Source: Lachnospiraceae bacterium (GTDB lineage: Bacteria > Bacillota > Clostridia > Lachnospirales > Lachnospiraceae). From it: 64,000 bases of DNA. Positions 37,160 to 46,535 of the stretch are shown in pieces (position 1 is the first letter of the stretch; every line of letters starts with the position of its first letter). Below the pieces are notes generated by a model. It worked only from the letters and a program-made list of their open reading frames with translations. It had not been told where the DNA came from and ran no database searches. The stretch covers positions 156,193 through 220,192 of the forward strand of contig JAGBHK010000022.1 of NCBI GenBank assembly GCA_017935565.1. Reading direction: 5' to 3'. Made by a program: the position numbers and the translations under genes.

Positions 37160-38215
37160 ATGAGTAGAGAAAATACTAAAGTAATTAAAATTGGAGACAA
37201 ATGCATAGGTGGTGGCAATCCTATATTGATTCAGTCGATGACTAATACAAAGACTGATGATGTAAAGGCTACAGTTGCGCAGATTAAGGCATTATCAGCT
37301 GCTGGATGTGATATTATCAGATGTGCTATACCCGATATGAAGGCGGCTTTAGCATTAAAAGATATCAAAGCGCAGATTGACATACCTTTAGTTGCAGATA
37401 TCCATTTTGATTATCGTTTAGCTATTGCTGCTATTGAAAATGGTGCGGATAAAATAAGAATTAATCCTGGAAATATTGGAAGTTCAGACAGGGTTAAAGC
37501 GGTTATTGATGCTGCAAAGGAGTACAATATACCTATTCGTGTTGGGGTAAATAGCGGTTCTCTAGAAAAAAGTATTCTTGAAAAATATGGCAAGGTTACA
37601 GCTAAAGGAATTGTTGAGAGTGCATTAGATAAAGTGCAGATGGTTGAAAGTTTTGGATATGATAATATGGTTATAAGTATTAAATCTTCGGATGTACTTA
37701 TGTGTGTTGAAGCGCATAAACTTATATCATCTATGACAAATTATCCATTACATGTAGGTATTACAGAGGCTGGTACATTATACAGCGGAAATGTTAAGTC
37801 AGCAATGGGACTCGCAATGATTCTTGGTGAAGGAATTGGTGATACAATAAGAGTTTCATTGACAGGAGACCCTATAAATGAAATTAAGTCGGCTAAATTA
37901 ATACTTAGAACATTAGGTTTAAGGAAGGATGGAATAACTGTTGTTTCTTGCCCTACATGTGGAAGAACTCAGATAGATTTAATTGGCCTTGCAAATCAAG
38001 TAGAAAATATGGTTGAAGAGTATGACCATTTGAATATTAAAGTGGCAGTTATGGGCTGTGTTGTAAATGGTCCTGGTGAAGCCAGAGAGGCAGATATAGG
38101 TATTGCAGGTGGTATTGGCGAAGGTCTTCTTATTAAAAAAGGTGTGGTTGTTAAAAAGATACCAGAGGACAAATTGTTAGATACATTGAGAGAAGAACTC
38201 GATAATTGGAAGTGA
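37160..38215 (+). CDS. ispG: 4-hydroxy-3-methylbut-2-enyl diphosphate synthase (flavodoxin type)
   Basis: IspG performs the penultimate step of the MEP pathway. The 351-residue protein has PILIQSMTNTKTDD at the N-terminus, VADIHFDYRLAIAA, and the 4Fe-4S ligands C264, C267 (SCPTCGRT) and C300 (MGCVVNGPGE). The stop of rseP is two bases upstream. Confidence 0.97.
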   Translation: MSRENTKVIKIGDKCIGGGNPILIQSMTNTKTDDVKATVAQIKALSAAGCDIIRCAIPDMKAALALKDIKAQIDIPLVADIHFDYRLAIAAIENGADKIRINPGNIGSSDRVKAVIDAAKEYNIPIRVGVNSGSLEKSILEKYGKVTAKGIVESALDKVQMVESFGYDNMVISIKSSDVLMCVEAHKLISSMTNYPLHVGITEAGTLYSGNVKSAMGLAMILGEGIGDTIRVSLTGDPINEIKSAKLILRTLGLRKDGITVVSCPTCGRTQIDLIGLANQVENMVEEYDHLNIKVAVMGCVVNGPGEAREADIGIAGGIGEGLLIKKGVVVKKIPEDKLLDTLREELDNWK

Positions 38216-38224
38216 GGTTAGAGT

Positions 38225-41200
38225 ATGGGAAGTGAAAAGTTTTTTGATGCATTTCCTGATTTAAAACTAAAAGATGGGCTTAAAAACTTATTTGATATGA
38301 CTGAAATTGAAAAAATATTTATGAACAAAGAAAATCAGACATTAACAATTAAGCTTTTAAGTCCTCGTTTGATTGAGAAAAAGCAATTAAACTATGTAGC
38401 GTATGAAATTAAAAAGCAGTTGTTAAGCAATACAGGCCTATTTGTAAAAATAGAGCCTTATTTTAAACTGTCAAGTCAATATAATCCTGAAAATTTATAT
38501 GATGCGTATAAAGAAAGCATATATGAAGAATTACTAGAAGAAAGCAGATTACTTGCAAATTTATTTCAGAGTGCCGAAATGGAATTTTTAGGCGAGAATA
38601 TGAAGATAATACTTACAGAGTACGATGTTATTGACTATAAGGTAAAACAATTAGTTACTGTTTTAAAGGAAATCTTTGAAGTTAGATGTGGTATCAAAGT
38701 TGATATTTCTGTAGAGTATAAACAATTAGAACAGGATATTGATGCCAAATTTGATATTGATGATGTATATTCAGTGCCAATAATTCAAAAGAAACCGGTA
38801 GAAAAGAAAGAAACTAAGGAAGTTGCTGCAGAAGAAAAGAAACCTGAAGAAAAGAAAGCGGAAGAAAAGCCTGCTGAAAAGAAAAACTTTAAAGATAATA
38901 AATTCTTTAAGCGTGAAAAGACTGAAACTAGAGAAGAAAATCCAGACGTTATTTATGGAAGAAGTTTTAGTGATGAGAATTTAGATATTTCTGAAATTAA
39001 TGACGAAACAGGTGAAGTGGCTATAAGAGGTGAAATTGTATCCGTTGATATTAGAGCCATTAGAAATGAAAAGTCAATTATTTCATTTATTATCACTGAT
39101 TACACAGACTCTATTAAGTCTAAAATTTTTGTCAAAAACGAAGAATTGCAAGAATATTTAAATGATATTGACAAGGGTAAGTTTATCCGTTTAAAGGGTG
39201 TTGCAATTTTTGATAATTTTGAACGTGAGGTTTGCATTAATTCTGTAACAGGTATTATGAAATCTAAAGATTTTAGAGTGTTCAGAGAAGACAGAAATGA
39301 AGAAAAAAGAGTTGAACTTCATTGTCATACAACTATGAGTGATATGGACGGTCTTGCAAGCGCAGGCTCGCTTATTAATCAGGCAATTAGATTTGGTCAC
39401 AAGGCCCTTGCAATCACAGACCATGGCTGTGTTCAGGGATTTACGGAAGCACTTCATGCCATTGATAAGATTAAGGGTAAATATAAGGCGAAGGGCGAAG
39501 AACTTGATTTTAAGATAATCTATGGCGTAGAGGCATATTTGGTAGATGATCTTAAAGATATTGTAATTAACTCAAAAGGACAAAACCTTGATGATACATA
39601 TGTAGTTTTTGACTTAGAAACTACAGGATTTAGTGCGACCTATGATAAAATTATTGAAATTGGTGCGGTGAAGATTAAAAATGGCGAAATTGTTGATAGA
39701 TTTAGCACATTTGTTAATCCTCAAATTCCAATACCATATCATATTGAAGAGGTTACTAGTATCAATGACTCGATGGTAGTTAATGCGGATACTATCGATG
39801 TTGTGTTGCCAAAATTCCTTGAATTCTGCGAAGGTTGTATAATGGTTGCTCATAATGCAGAGTTTGATATGAGTTATATTATTAAAAATAGCAGAGATTT
39901 AGGTGTTGAGCGAGAATATACAGTTGTAGATACAGTATATCTTGCAAGATTTTTATTGCCATCAATGGCAAGATACAAATTAGATAATGTGGCTAAAGCT
40001 CTTGGGATAGTTTTAAAGAATCATCATAGAGCGGTAGAGGATGCTGAATGTACGGCAGAAATATTTGTCAAGTTTATTGAAATGCTTAAAGGTATGGATA
40101 TTCATGATTTAGACAAGCTAAATGAAAGTTGTAAGCCGACACCTGACCTTATAAAGAAATTACCATCTCATCATGCTATTATTTTGGCAAAAAATGAGAT
40201 AGGAAGAATTAATCTTTATAGATTGGTTTCAATGTCACATATTGATTATTTTTATAGAAATCCACGTATTCCAAAGAGTGAATATTTGAAATATTGTGAA
40301 GGACTTATTATTGGCTCGGCTTGTGAAGCTGGTGAATTATTTCAAGCAGTGTATGGTGGTAAGGATGATGCAGAAATTGCCAGACTTGTTAATTTCTACG
40401 ACTATTTAGAAATACAGCCAATTGGTAATAATATGTTTATGGTTGATAAGGAAGAAACTACAGTGGAGAACCTTATTGATGTTAATAAACGAATAGTTAA
40501 GTTAGGTGAAAAGTTTAATAAGCCTGTTGTTGCAACTTGTGACGTGCATTTCTTAAATCCAGAGGATTCTATTTACAGAGCTATAATTATGGCAGGTAAA
40601 GGATTCCCAGATGCAGATAAACAAGCGCCGTTATATCTTAGAACAACAGACGAGATGCTTGAAGAATTTTCATATCTTGGAAAGGATAAGGCAAGAGAAG
40701 TAGTTATTACAAATACAAATCTTATCAATGATATGATTGAGAATATTTCACCGGTACATCCTGATAAGGCAGCACCAGTTATTCCAAATTCGGACCAAAC
40801 ACTTAGAGATATTTGTTATAATAAGGCTCATTCAATGTACGGTGAAGAATTACCGCCAGTTGTAGTAGAAAGACTTGAAAGAGAATTGAAGTCTATTATC
40901 AGCAACGGATTTGCCGTTATGTATATCATTGCACAGAAGTTAGTGTGGAAATCAAATGAAGATGGTTATCTTGTTGGTAGCCGTGGTTCCGTTGGTTCTT
41001 CTTTTGTTGCAACAATGGCAGGTATCACGGAGGTTAATCCATTATCACCGCATTATTACTGTAAGAAATGCCATTATAGTGATTTTGATTCAGAGGAAGT
41101 TAAACAGTATTCAGGTGGTGCTGGTTGTGATATGCCGGATAAAAATTGTCCAAATTGTGGTGAACCACTTGTTAAGGATGGATTTGATATTCCGTTTGAA

Positions 41201-42670
41201 ACATTCCTTGGATTTAAGGGAAATAAGGAACCTGATATTGACCTTAATTTCTCTGGAGAATATCAGGCAAAGGCTCATGAATATACTGAAGTTATTTTTG
41301 GTAAGGGACAGACATTTAGAGCGGGTACAATAGGTACTATGGCTGATAAAACAGCGTTTGTATATGTAAAAAAATATTTTGAAGAAAGAAATATTGTAAA
41401 ACGTACCTGCGAAATGGAAAGATTAGCTCTTGGTTGTGTTGGTGTAAGAAGAACAACAGGCCAGCATCCAGGTGGTATTATTGTATTGCCTTATGGTCAG
41501 GAAATATATAAGTTTACACCTGTTCAAAGACCAGCTAATGATATGACAACTAAGACAGTAACAACACATTTCGATTACCATTCAATCGACCATAACTTGT
41601 TAAAACTTGATATTCTTGGACACGATGATCCAACAATGATTAGAATGCTTGAAGATTTAACTGGACTTGATGCAAAGACAATACCGTTTGACGACCAGAA
41701 GGTTATGTCATTGTTTAAGAGCACGGAAGCCCTTGGAATTGATCCGAAAGATATTGATGGTTGTCCATTAGGTTCACTTGGTATACCGGAATTTGGTACA
41801 GATTTCGTTATACAGATGTTAATTGATACAAAGCCTAAGCAAATATCTGACCTTATCAGAATTTCTGGTTTATCTCATGGCACGGATGTATGGCTTGGAA
41901 ATGCGCAAACGTTGATACAGGAAGGAAAAGCAACTATTTCAACGGCTATTTGTACTAGAGATGATATTATGACTTATCTTATCCATATGGGAATGGATTC
42001 GGAATTATCATTTACAATTATGGAATCAGTTAGAAAGGGTAAGGGTCTTAAACCTGAATGGGAAACAGAAATGCTTGCGCATAATGTGCCAGATTGGTAT
42101 ATTTGGTCTTGTAAAAAGATTCAGTATATGTTCCCTAAAGCGCATGCGGCAGCTTATGTAATGATGGCCTTTAGAATCGCATATTTTAAGGTGTTCTATC
42201 CATTGGCGTATTATACTGCGTTCTTTAGTATTCGTGCATCAGCATTTGATTACGAGATTATGTGCCAGGGGAAAGAACGAATTGATGCATATATAAAGAA
42301 TATTAAGGCGCAGATAGATAGAGGTGAAAATAAGCCTAAGGATGTCGATGTGTTGAAAGATGCAAAAATTGTTCAGGAAATGTATGCCAGAGGTTTCTCA
42401 TTTATGCCGATAGATATTTATAAAGCGCATGCTACGCGTTTCCAAATTATTGATGGAAAGATTATGCCATCACTTGGAAGTATTGAAGGTATGGGGGATA
42501 AGGCTGCAGAAGCGGTAATGGAAGCGGCTAAAGATGGTCCTTTCCTTTCAAAAGAAGATTTTAGAAATAGAACAAAGGTAAGTAAAACAGTAATTGATAC
42601 TATGTCAGATTTGGGATTATTTGGTAATCTTACCGAATCTAACCAGATGTCATTTATTGACTTTATGTAG
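38225..42670 (+). CDS. polC: DNA polymerase III, PolC-type alpha subunit
   Basis: PolC is the main replicative polymerase of low-GC Gram-positives. The 1481-residue protein has an N-terminal domain, a Lys/Glu-rich linker (about 195-230), an OB fold (about 255-350) and a PHP domain (H366, H368). A proofreading exonuclease is inserted in the PHP domain (D463 and E465 in FDLETTG), followed by a zinc finger (CKKCHY ... CPNCGEP). The polymerase core carries D1004 and D1006 (EPDIDLNF). Length and order are normal for PolC. Confidence 0.97.
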   Translation: MGSEKFFDAFPDLKLKDGLKNLFDMTEIEKIFMNKENQTLTIKLLSPRLIEKKQLNYVAYEIKKQLLSNTGLFVKIEPYFKLSSQYNPENLYDAYKESIYEELLEESRLLANLFQSAEMEFLGENMKIILTEYDVIDYKVKQLVTVLKEIFEVRCGIKVDISVEYKQLEQDIDAKFDIDDVYSVPIIQKKPVEKKETKEVAAEEKKPEEKKAEEKPAEKKNFKDNKFFKREKTETREENPDVIYGRSFSDENLDISEINDETGEVAIRGEIVSVDIRAIRNEKSIISFIITDYTDSIKSKIFVKNEELQEYLNDIDKGKFIRLKGVAIFDNFEREVCINSVTGIMKSKDFRVFREDRNEEKRVELHCHTTMSDMDGLASAGSLINQAIRFGHKALAITDHGCVQGFTEALHAIDKIKGKYKAKGEELDFKIIYGVEAYLVDDLKDIVINSKGQNLDDTYVVFDLETTGFSATYDKIIEIGAVKIKNGEIVDRFSTFVNPQIPIPYHIEEVTSINDSMVVNADTIDVVLPKFLEFCEGCIMVAHNAEFDMSYIIKNSRDLGVEREYTVVDTVYLARFLLPSMARYKLDNVAKALGIVLKNHHRAVEDAECTAEIFVKFIEMLKGMDIHDLDKLNESCKPTPDLIKKLPSHHAIILAKNEIGRINLYRLVSMSHIDYFYRNPRIPKSEYLKYCEGLIIGSACEAGELFQAVYGGKDDAEIARLVNFYDYLEIQPIGNNMFMVDKEETTVENLIDVNKRIVKLGEKFNKPVVATCDVHFLNPEDSIYRAIIMAGKGFPDADKQAPLYLRTTDEMLEEFSYLGKDKAREVVITNTNLINDMIENISPVHPDKAAPVIPNSDQTLRDICYNKAHSMYGEELPPVVVERLERELKSIISNGFAVMYIIAQKLVWKSNEDGYLVGSRGSVGSSFVATMAGITEVNPLSPHYYCKKCHYSDFDSEEVKQYSGGAGCDMPDKNCPNCGEPLVKDGFDIPFETFLGFKGNKEPDIDLNFSGEYQAKAHEYTEVIFGKGQTFRAGTIGTMADKTAFVYVKKYFEERNIVKRTCEMERLALGCVGVRRTTGQHPGGIIVLPYGQEIYKFTPVQRPANDMTTKTVTTHFDYHSIDHNLLKLDILGHDDPTMIRMLEDLTGLDAKTIPFDDQKVMSLFKSTEALGIDPKDIDGCPLGSLGIPEFGTDFVIQMLIDTKPKQISDLIRISGLSHGTDVWLGNAQTLIQEGKATISTAICTRDDIMTYLIHMGMDSELSFTIMESVRKGKGLKPEWETEMLAHNVPDWYIWSCKKIQYMFPKAHAAAYVMMAFRIAYFKVFYPLAYYTAFFSIRASAFDYEIMCQGKERIDAYIKNIKAQIDRGENKPKDVDVLKDAKIVQEMYARGFSFMPIDIYKAHATRFQIIDGKIMPSLGSIEGMGDKAAEAVMEAAKDGPFLSKEDFRNRTKVSKTVIDTMSDLGLFGNLTESNQMSFIDFM

Positions 42671-42684
42671 GGTTTTGATGTATT

Positions 42685-43431
42685 ATGAATAAAGGAGTAA
42701 ACAACGAGGAATTTTATAGAGTGAGGGATGAGATAGTCGGTGTAAATAGAACACGCTATGGAATTGGTACGCTTTCAGAAAAGACATTGCATAATGTTTT
42801 AAAAAATTACTATTCAGGTAGCGAAGACTATCAGGAAATTCCTGTAAATGAGTTTGTTGCAGACATTTATATGGACGGACATATAATTGAAATTCAAACA
42901 GGGAATTTCAACAAACTTAGAAGAAAACTAGATAGTTTTCTTAATGAATACAAGGTTACTATTGTTTATCCTTTGGTTTATAATAGATACTTAATCTATA
43001 TTGATAAGGAAACGGGAAGATTAAGTGAGAAAAGAAAGTCAAATAGAAAAGATAATTATTATACCGCTTTTAGGGAATTATATAAGATAAAGCAATATCT
43101 TAATCATCCTAATTTGTCTTTAAAATTGGTTCTTTTAGAGGCTGATGAATACAAAATAGAAAATATGAAACTTAAAAATGCTAGACGAAGGGCAGAGAAG
43201 TATGATATAGTACCTAGGGAAATAATTGAAGAATTGGAAATCAATTGTCCGCAGGATTTCATTCAATTAATTCCTTTAGAACTTAATGAAAAGTTTACAG
43301 CTAAAGATTTTTCTAAAATTATAAAAGTACATGGGACTATGGGAAGCTTGATACTAAATATATTCCATTATTTAGGTATAGTTGAACGAGTCGATAAGAG
43401 TGGAAATAGTTATATATATGAGGTGAAGTGA
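42685..43431 (+). CDS. unknown protein with nuclease-like segment and winged-helix-like tail
   Basis: This 248-residue protein belongs to a Firmicute hypothetical family I recognise only by pattern. A conserved stretch (residues 51-90) reads IPVNEFVADIYMDGHIIEIQ then TGNFNKLRRKL and TIVYPL. The spacing of Asp and E-x-Q resembles a PD-(D/E)xK nuclease core with Gln for the last Lys. The C-terminal 50 residues could be a winged helix. It is 14 bases after polC and overlaps the next gene by one base. Nuclease activity is inference. Confidence 0.6.
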   Translation: MNKGVNNEEFYRVRDEIVGVNRTRYGIGTLSEKTLHNVLKNYYSGSEDYQEIPVNEFVADIYMDGHIIEIQTGNFNKLRRKLDSFLNEYKVTIVYPLVYNRYLIYIDKETGRLSEKRKSNRKDNYYTAFRELYKIKQYLNHPNLSLKLVLLEADEYKIENMKLKNARRRAEKYDIVPREIIEELEINCPQDFIQLIPLELNEKFTAKDFSKIIKVHGTMGSLILNIFHYLGIVERVDKSGNSYIYEVK

Positions 43432-44528
43432 TGTCTGAGTTAAATACTATTCAGGTAAAAAAGAATAAGGTAAGAGAGAATGAGGCTGCTGAGAGAAAAG
43501 CAGCATATGAGCAACATAGAAGAGAAGTTTTACAGAAAAGAAAACGACAACAGACTATAAAGTATGTTACATCATTCTCTTTGATAATAGCAGCGATAAT
43601 ACTTTGTTGTGCATATCTTTTTGGAGTATTTGATCCAAAAGAAGATAAAGACACGAATAAAAGAGGAAGTTCATCTAATACTTATGCAGATAGTGAAAAT
43701 AACAGTAGTTCTGGTGATGTTGATGATAATGATGAAAAAGAAACAAAACCAGATTATGTAGCCGTTGTTGGATTTGATGCAGATAATTATGTATTTGTTG
43801 ATAGTATGTATAAGTTTGAAACTTCGGATAAAATATTAGAAATGCTTACAGAGGCAGCAAATACGGACAGTGAAGCTAAAGAAGAATATCAGTTTTTATT
43901 AAAGAATAAGAGTGCATATCCGCAAGGATTGTTATATTTGGCAGTAAATGAACCATTAGCGTTGGAATTTGTTATTGAGTATCCATTTGAGAGTAAGGAT
44001 GCAACATATTATTTTGATTTATCAAAAGAAATGGAAGAAAAAGAGATACCACATTTCTTGCAATGGGATGAAAGATGGGGCTATTCAGCATATGGCGATG
44101 ATTGTATGGGACTTGATGGATGCGGTCCAACATGTTTATCAATGGTTATTATGGGCTTGACAAAAAATGAAGTTTATAATCCGATGTCTGTAGCAAATTA
44201 TTGTATGCAAAATGGTTTTTATCTTGATGGTGTAGGAACGAAATGGGAATTTTTCACGGAAGGTGCAGATTTCTTTGGTCTTACATCTAGCCAGATAAGT
44301 AATGACGAAGCGAGAATGATTAAAGAACTTGAAAAAGGTAATGTTCTTATATGTAGTATGGCACCGGGAGATTTTACAATGTCTGGACATTTCATAGTTA
44401 TTTGGGATTATGTTGATGGCGAATTTGTTGTAAACGATCCAAATAGTATTGTTAGAAGTGAAAAGACCTGGAGTTATGAAGTATTAGAAAAACAGTTTAA
44501 AGCGATTTGGACATTTGGTTTAAAGTAA
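43431..44528 (+). CDS. membrane-anchored C39-like cysteine peptidase
   Basis: This 365-residue protein has a basic N-terminal cytoplasmic region, one membrane segment (about residues 44-64), a Ser/Asp/Asn-rich linker and a C-terminal papain-like C39 domain. The probable active site is Q in FLQWDERWG, C231 (GCGPTCLSM), H320 (GHFIVI) and D336 (VNDPNS). The domain faces outside. A peptidase role is inferred from the motifs; the substrate could be peptides or wall stem peptides. It starts at the ATG overlapping the previous stop, with GAGGTG upstream. Confidence 0.82.
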   Translation: MSELNTIQVKKNKVRENEAAERKAAYEQHRREVLQKRKRQQTIKYVTSFSLIIAAIILCCAYLFGVFDPKEDKDTNKRGSSSNTYADSENNSSSGDVDDNDEKETKPDYVAVVGFDADNYVFVDSMYKFETSDKILEMLTEAANTDSEAKEEYQFLLKNKSAYPQGLLYLAVNEPLALEFVIEYPFESKDATYYFDLSKEMEEKEIPHFLQWDERWGYSAYGDDCMGLDGCGPTCLSMVIMGLTKNEVYNPMSVANYCMQNGFYLDGVGTKWEFFTEGADFFGLTSSQISNDEARMIKELEKGNVLICSMAPGDFTMSGHFIVIWDYVDGEFVVNDPNSIVRSEKTWSYEVLEKQFKAIWTFGLK

Positions 44529-44533
44529 AAATA

Positions 44534-44568
44534 AAAGCGACTGAAAATTTTCAGTCGCTTTGTTATTT
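44534..44568. terminator. bidirectional terminator
   Basis: AAAGCGACTGAAAA and TTTTCAGTCGCTTT form a perfect 14-base palindrome between convergent genes, with T-rich sequence after it. Confidence 0.88.
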
Positions 44569-44575
44569 TTATTAA

Positions 44576-46375
44576 TTACTTCTGAACTGGCTGAAGTGTA
44601 TATTTTTCTAAATATTGAGCAAAGAGTTTTTCATAATCCTTGTTGCCTGATGTAACTTTGCTATGATAACCATGGAGGTCAAGTGTCGCATGCTCTGACA
44701 TTTCAATGATACAACTTGCAATGTTTGAACAGTGGTCAGAAACTCTTTCTAAATTGGTAAGAATATCTGAAAGAACAAAGCCTTGTTCAATTGTACATTC
44801 AACTTTCTGTAATCTAACAATATGGCCAAGACGAATCTGTTCTCTAAGCTTATCAATAACTTCTTCAAGAGGTTCAACCATATGAGCTTTATCTGTGTCC
44901 ATATTAACAAATGTATCTTCTGACATCTGTACGATTTCATCAACCGCTTTATAAAATACATTGAGTTGTGAATTTGCTTCTTCTGAGAAAGGAATGTTTT
45001 TCTCAGTTATTTCCTCAACTGATTCAACCAAATTAACAGCATGGTCAGAAATTCTTTCAAATTCACTTAACATATATAAAAGTTTTGTAGCTTCACGACT
45101 ATCTGTTTCAGTCATACTCTTTGATGAAAGTTTACCTAAATATGAACCAAGTTCATCTTCGTAAATATCAACTTTATCTTCGCAATCCCTAATATACTGA
45201 GCAACCTGTGGATCAAATTTATCAAACAATGCAATTGACTGACAAAGTGAATCACATGCAAGGTGCGCCATCTGATTAGCAACTGTATAACATCTTTCGA
45301 TGGCAACAGAAGGTGTTTCAAGTAAACGCTCATCAAGAAGTTCTGTGTAACTATCACCCTTCTTATCATCACCTTTGATTGTAATGTAAGCAAGTTTCTC
45401 AAGGAATCTTGTGAATGGGAATATAAGTATTACAGAGAATATCTTAAATATTGTGTGAATTGCTGCAATTCCCCACATATTTATAGCATTATTGTTTGCA
45501 AAATCAAATAAATCAAAACTTGCATTTCCGCTTAATATTTCGCCAATTACATAGTAGAAAGTCATCCAAAGTGCAACACCTATGATATTAAAGTAGAGGT
45601 GTACGATAGCAGCCCTCTTACCATTTTTATTTGCACTAACTGATGAAATCATAGCAGTAACACAAGTACCGATGTTCTGACCCATAATAATAGGCATTGC
45701 TGCGCCGTATGAAATAGCACCTGTCATAGAAAGCGCCTGTAAAATACCTACAGAAGCAGACGACGACTGAACGATGGCTGTAAGCAAAGTACCAGCCAAT
45801 ATACCTAATATAGGGTTTTTGAATAATGTAAGTAACTGGTGGAATTCTTCGTCTTTTTTAAGACCACCAACTGCACCAGACATAGTTTCCATACCAATCA
45901 TAAGTACGGCAAATCCCATCAATATGTTACCTATATCTTTATGCTTTTCTTTTTTACCAAAAAGTATTAAACAAATACCAATTAATGCAAGAATAGGCAT
46001 CCATGCATCAGGCTTTAAATAATTAAGCCATGCCGTAGCATCAGCGCCGCCTTCAATGCCATTTAAAGCAGTAATCCATGCAGTAACAGCGGTACCGACA
46101 TTGGCACCCATAATAACGCCGATGGCTTGACTAAGTAACATAGTACCTGAGTTAACAAAACCAACAACCATAACTGTAGTTGCAGATGATGACTGAATAA
46201 TAGCAGTAACACCCAAGCCAAGTAAAAATGCTTTGAATTTGTTAGATGTTAAATTTCCAAGTATTGTTTTCAGTTTTCTACCAGCACTTTTCTTAAGTGC
46301 ATCTCCCATAACGTCCATTCCGTAAAGGAATAGAGCAAGACCACAAATAAGGGTCAACACATCAAAAATTGTCAT
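44576..46375 (-). CDS. Na/Pi cotransporter family protein with PhoU-like domain
   Basis: This 599-residue protein has two inverted membrane repeats, each with the transport signature QSSSA (AIIQSSSATTVMVVGFVNSG and LTAIVQSSSASVG). The C-terminal cytoplasmic region of about 220 residues resembles PhoU helices (FERISDHAVNLVE, NLERVSDHCSNIA). It is a NptA/YjbB-type sodium-phosphate transporter. I chose the ATG at 46375, which has AGGTGAG upstream. Upstream repeats resembling PhoP boxes predict induction by phosphate starvation. Confidence 0.92.
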   Translation of the reverse strand: MTIFDVLTLICGLALFLYGMDVMGDALKKSAGRKLKTILGNLTSNKFKAFLLGLGVTAIIQSSSATTVMVVGFVNSGTMLLSQAIGVIMGANVGTAVTAWITALNGIEGGADATAWLNYLKPDAWMPILALIGICLILFGKKEKHKDIGNILMGFAVLMIGMETMSGAVGGLKKDEEFHQLLTLFKNPILGILAGTLLTAIVQSSSASVGILQALSMTGAISYGAAMPIIMGQNIGTCVTAMISSVSANKNGKRAAIVHLYFNIIGVALWMTFYYVIGEILSGNASFDLFDFANNNAINMWGIAAIHTIFKIFSVILIFPFTRFLEKLAYITIKGDDKKGDSYTELLDERLLETPSVAIERCYTVANQMAHLACDSLCQSIALFDKFDPQVAQYIRDCEDKVDIYEDELGSYLGKLSSKSMTETDSREATKLLYMLSEFERISDHAVNLVESVEEITEKNIPFSEEANSQLNVFYKAVDEIVQMSEDTFVNMDTDKAHMVEPLEEVIDKLREQIRLGHIVRLQKVECTIEQGFVLSDILTNLERVSDHCSNIASCIIEMSEHATLDLHGYHSKVTSGNKDYEKLFAQYLEKYTLQPVQK

Positions 46376-46399
46376 ATCTCTCACCTATAAAAAATAATA

Positions 46400-46439
46400 A
46401 TCATATGTGACGTGATTTTGCACACATCACATATGATTA
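46400..46439. repeat. 12-base inverted repeat before the Na/Pi gene
   Basis: AATCATATGTGA and TCACATATGATT face each other over about 16 bases. On the minus strand the hairpin is followed by ATTATTTTTT, so it may terminate htpG transcripts. It also overlaps the presumed -10 and the start of the Na/Pi leader. Confidence 0.6.
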
Positions 46440-46464
46440 TACCATTCATTTTACTTTATGAAAA
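46436..46464 (-). promoter_or_regulatory. candidate promoter for the Na/Pi symporter gene
   Basis: On the minus strand, TTTTCA (46464-46459) and a perfect TATAAT (46441-46436) are 17 bases apart. The poor -35 fits dependence on an activator bound at the repeats just upstream. Confidence 0.55.
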
Positions 46465-46471
46465 GGATTAT

Positions 46472-46529
46472 TTTACATAAAGTTTACAATAATTGTTAAA
46501 TTTAACATAGATTTAACATAAAATTAACA
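46472..46529. promoter_or_regulatory. PhoP-box-like array
   Basis: Five TT(A/T)ACA half-sites are present: TTTACA at 46472 and 46483, then TTAACA at 46502, 46513 and 46524. Spacing is exactly 11 bases within each group (19 between groups), the period of Gram-positive Pho boxes. The array ends 8 bases before the presumed -35 of the phosphate transporter gene. Confidence 0.65.
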
Positions 46530-46535
46530 TTGAGT

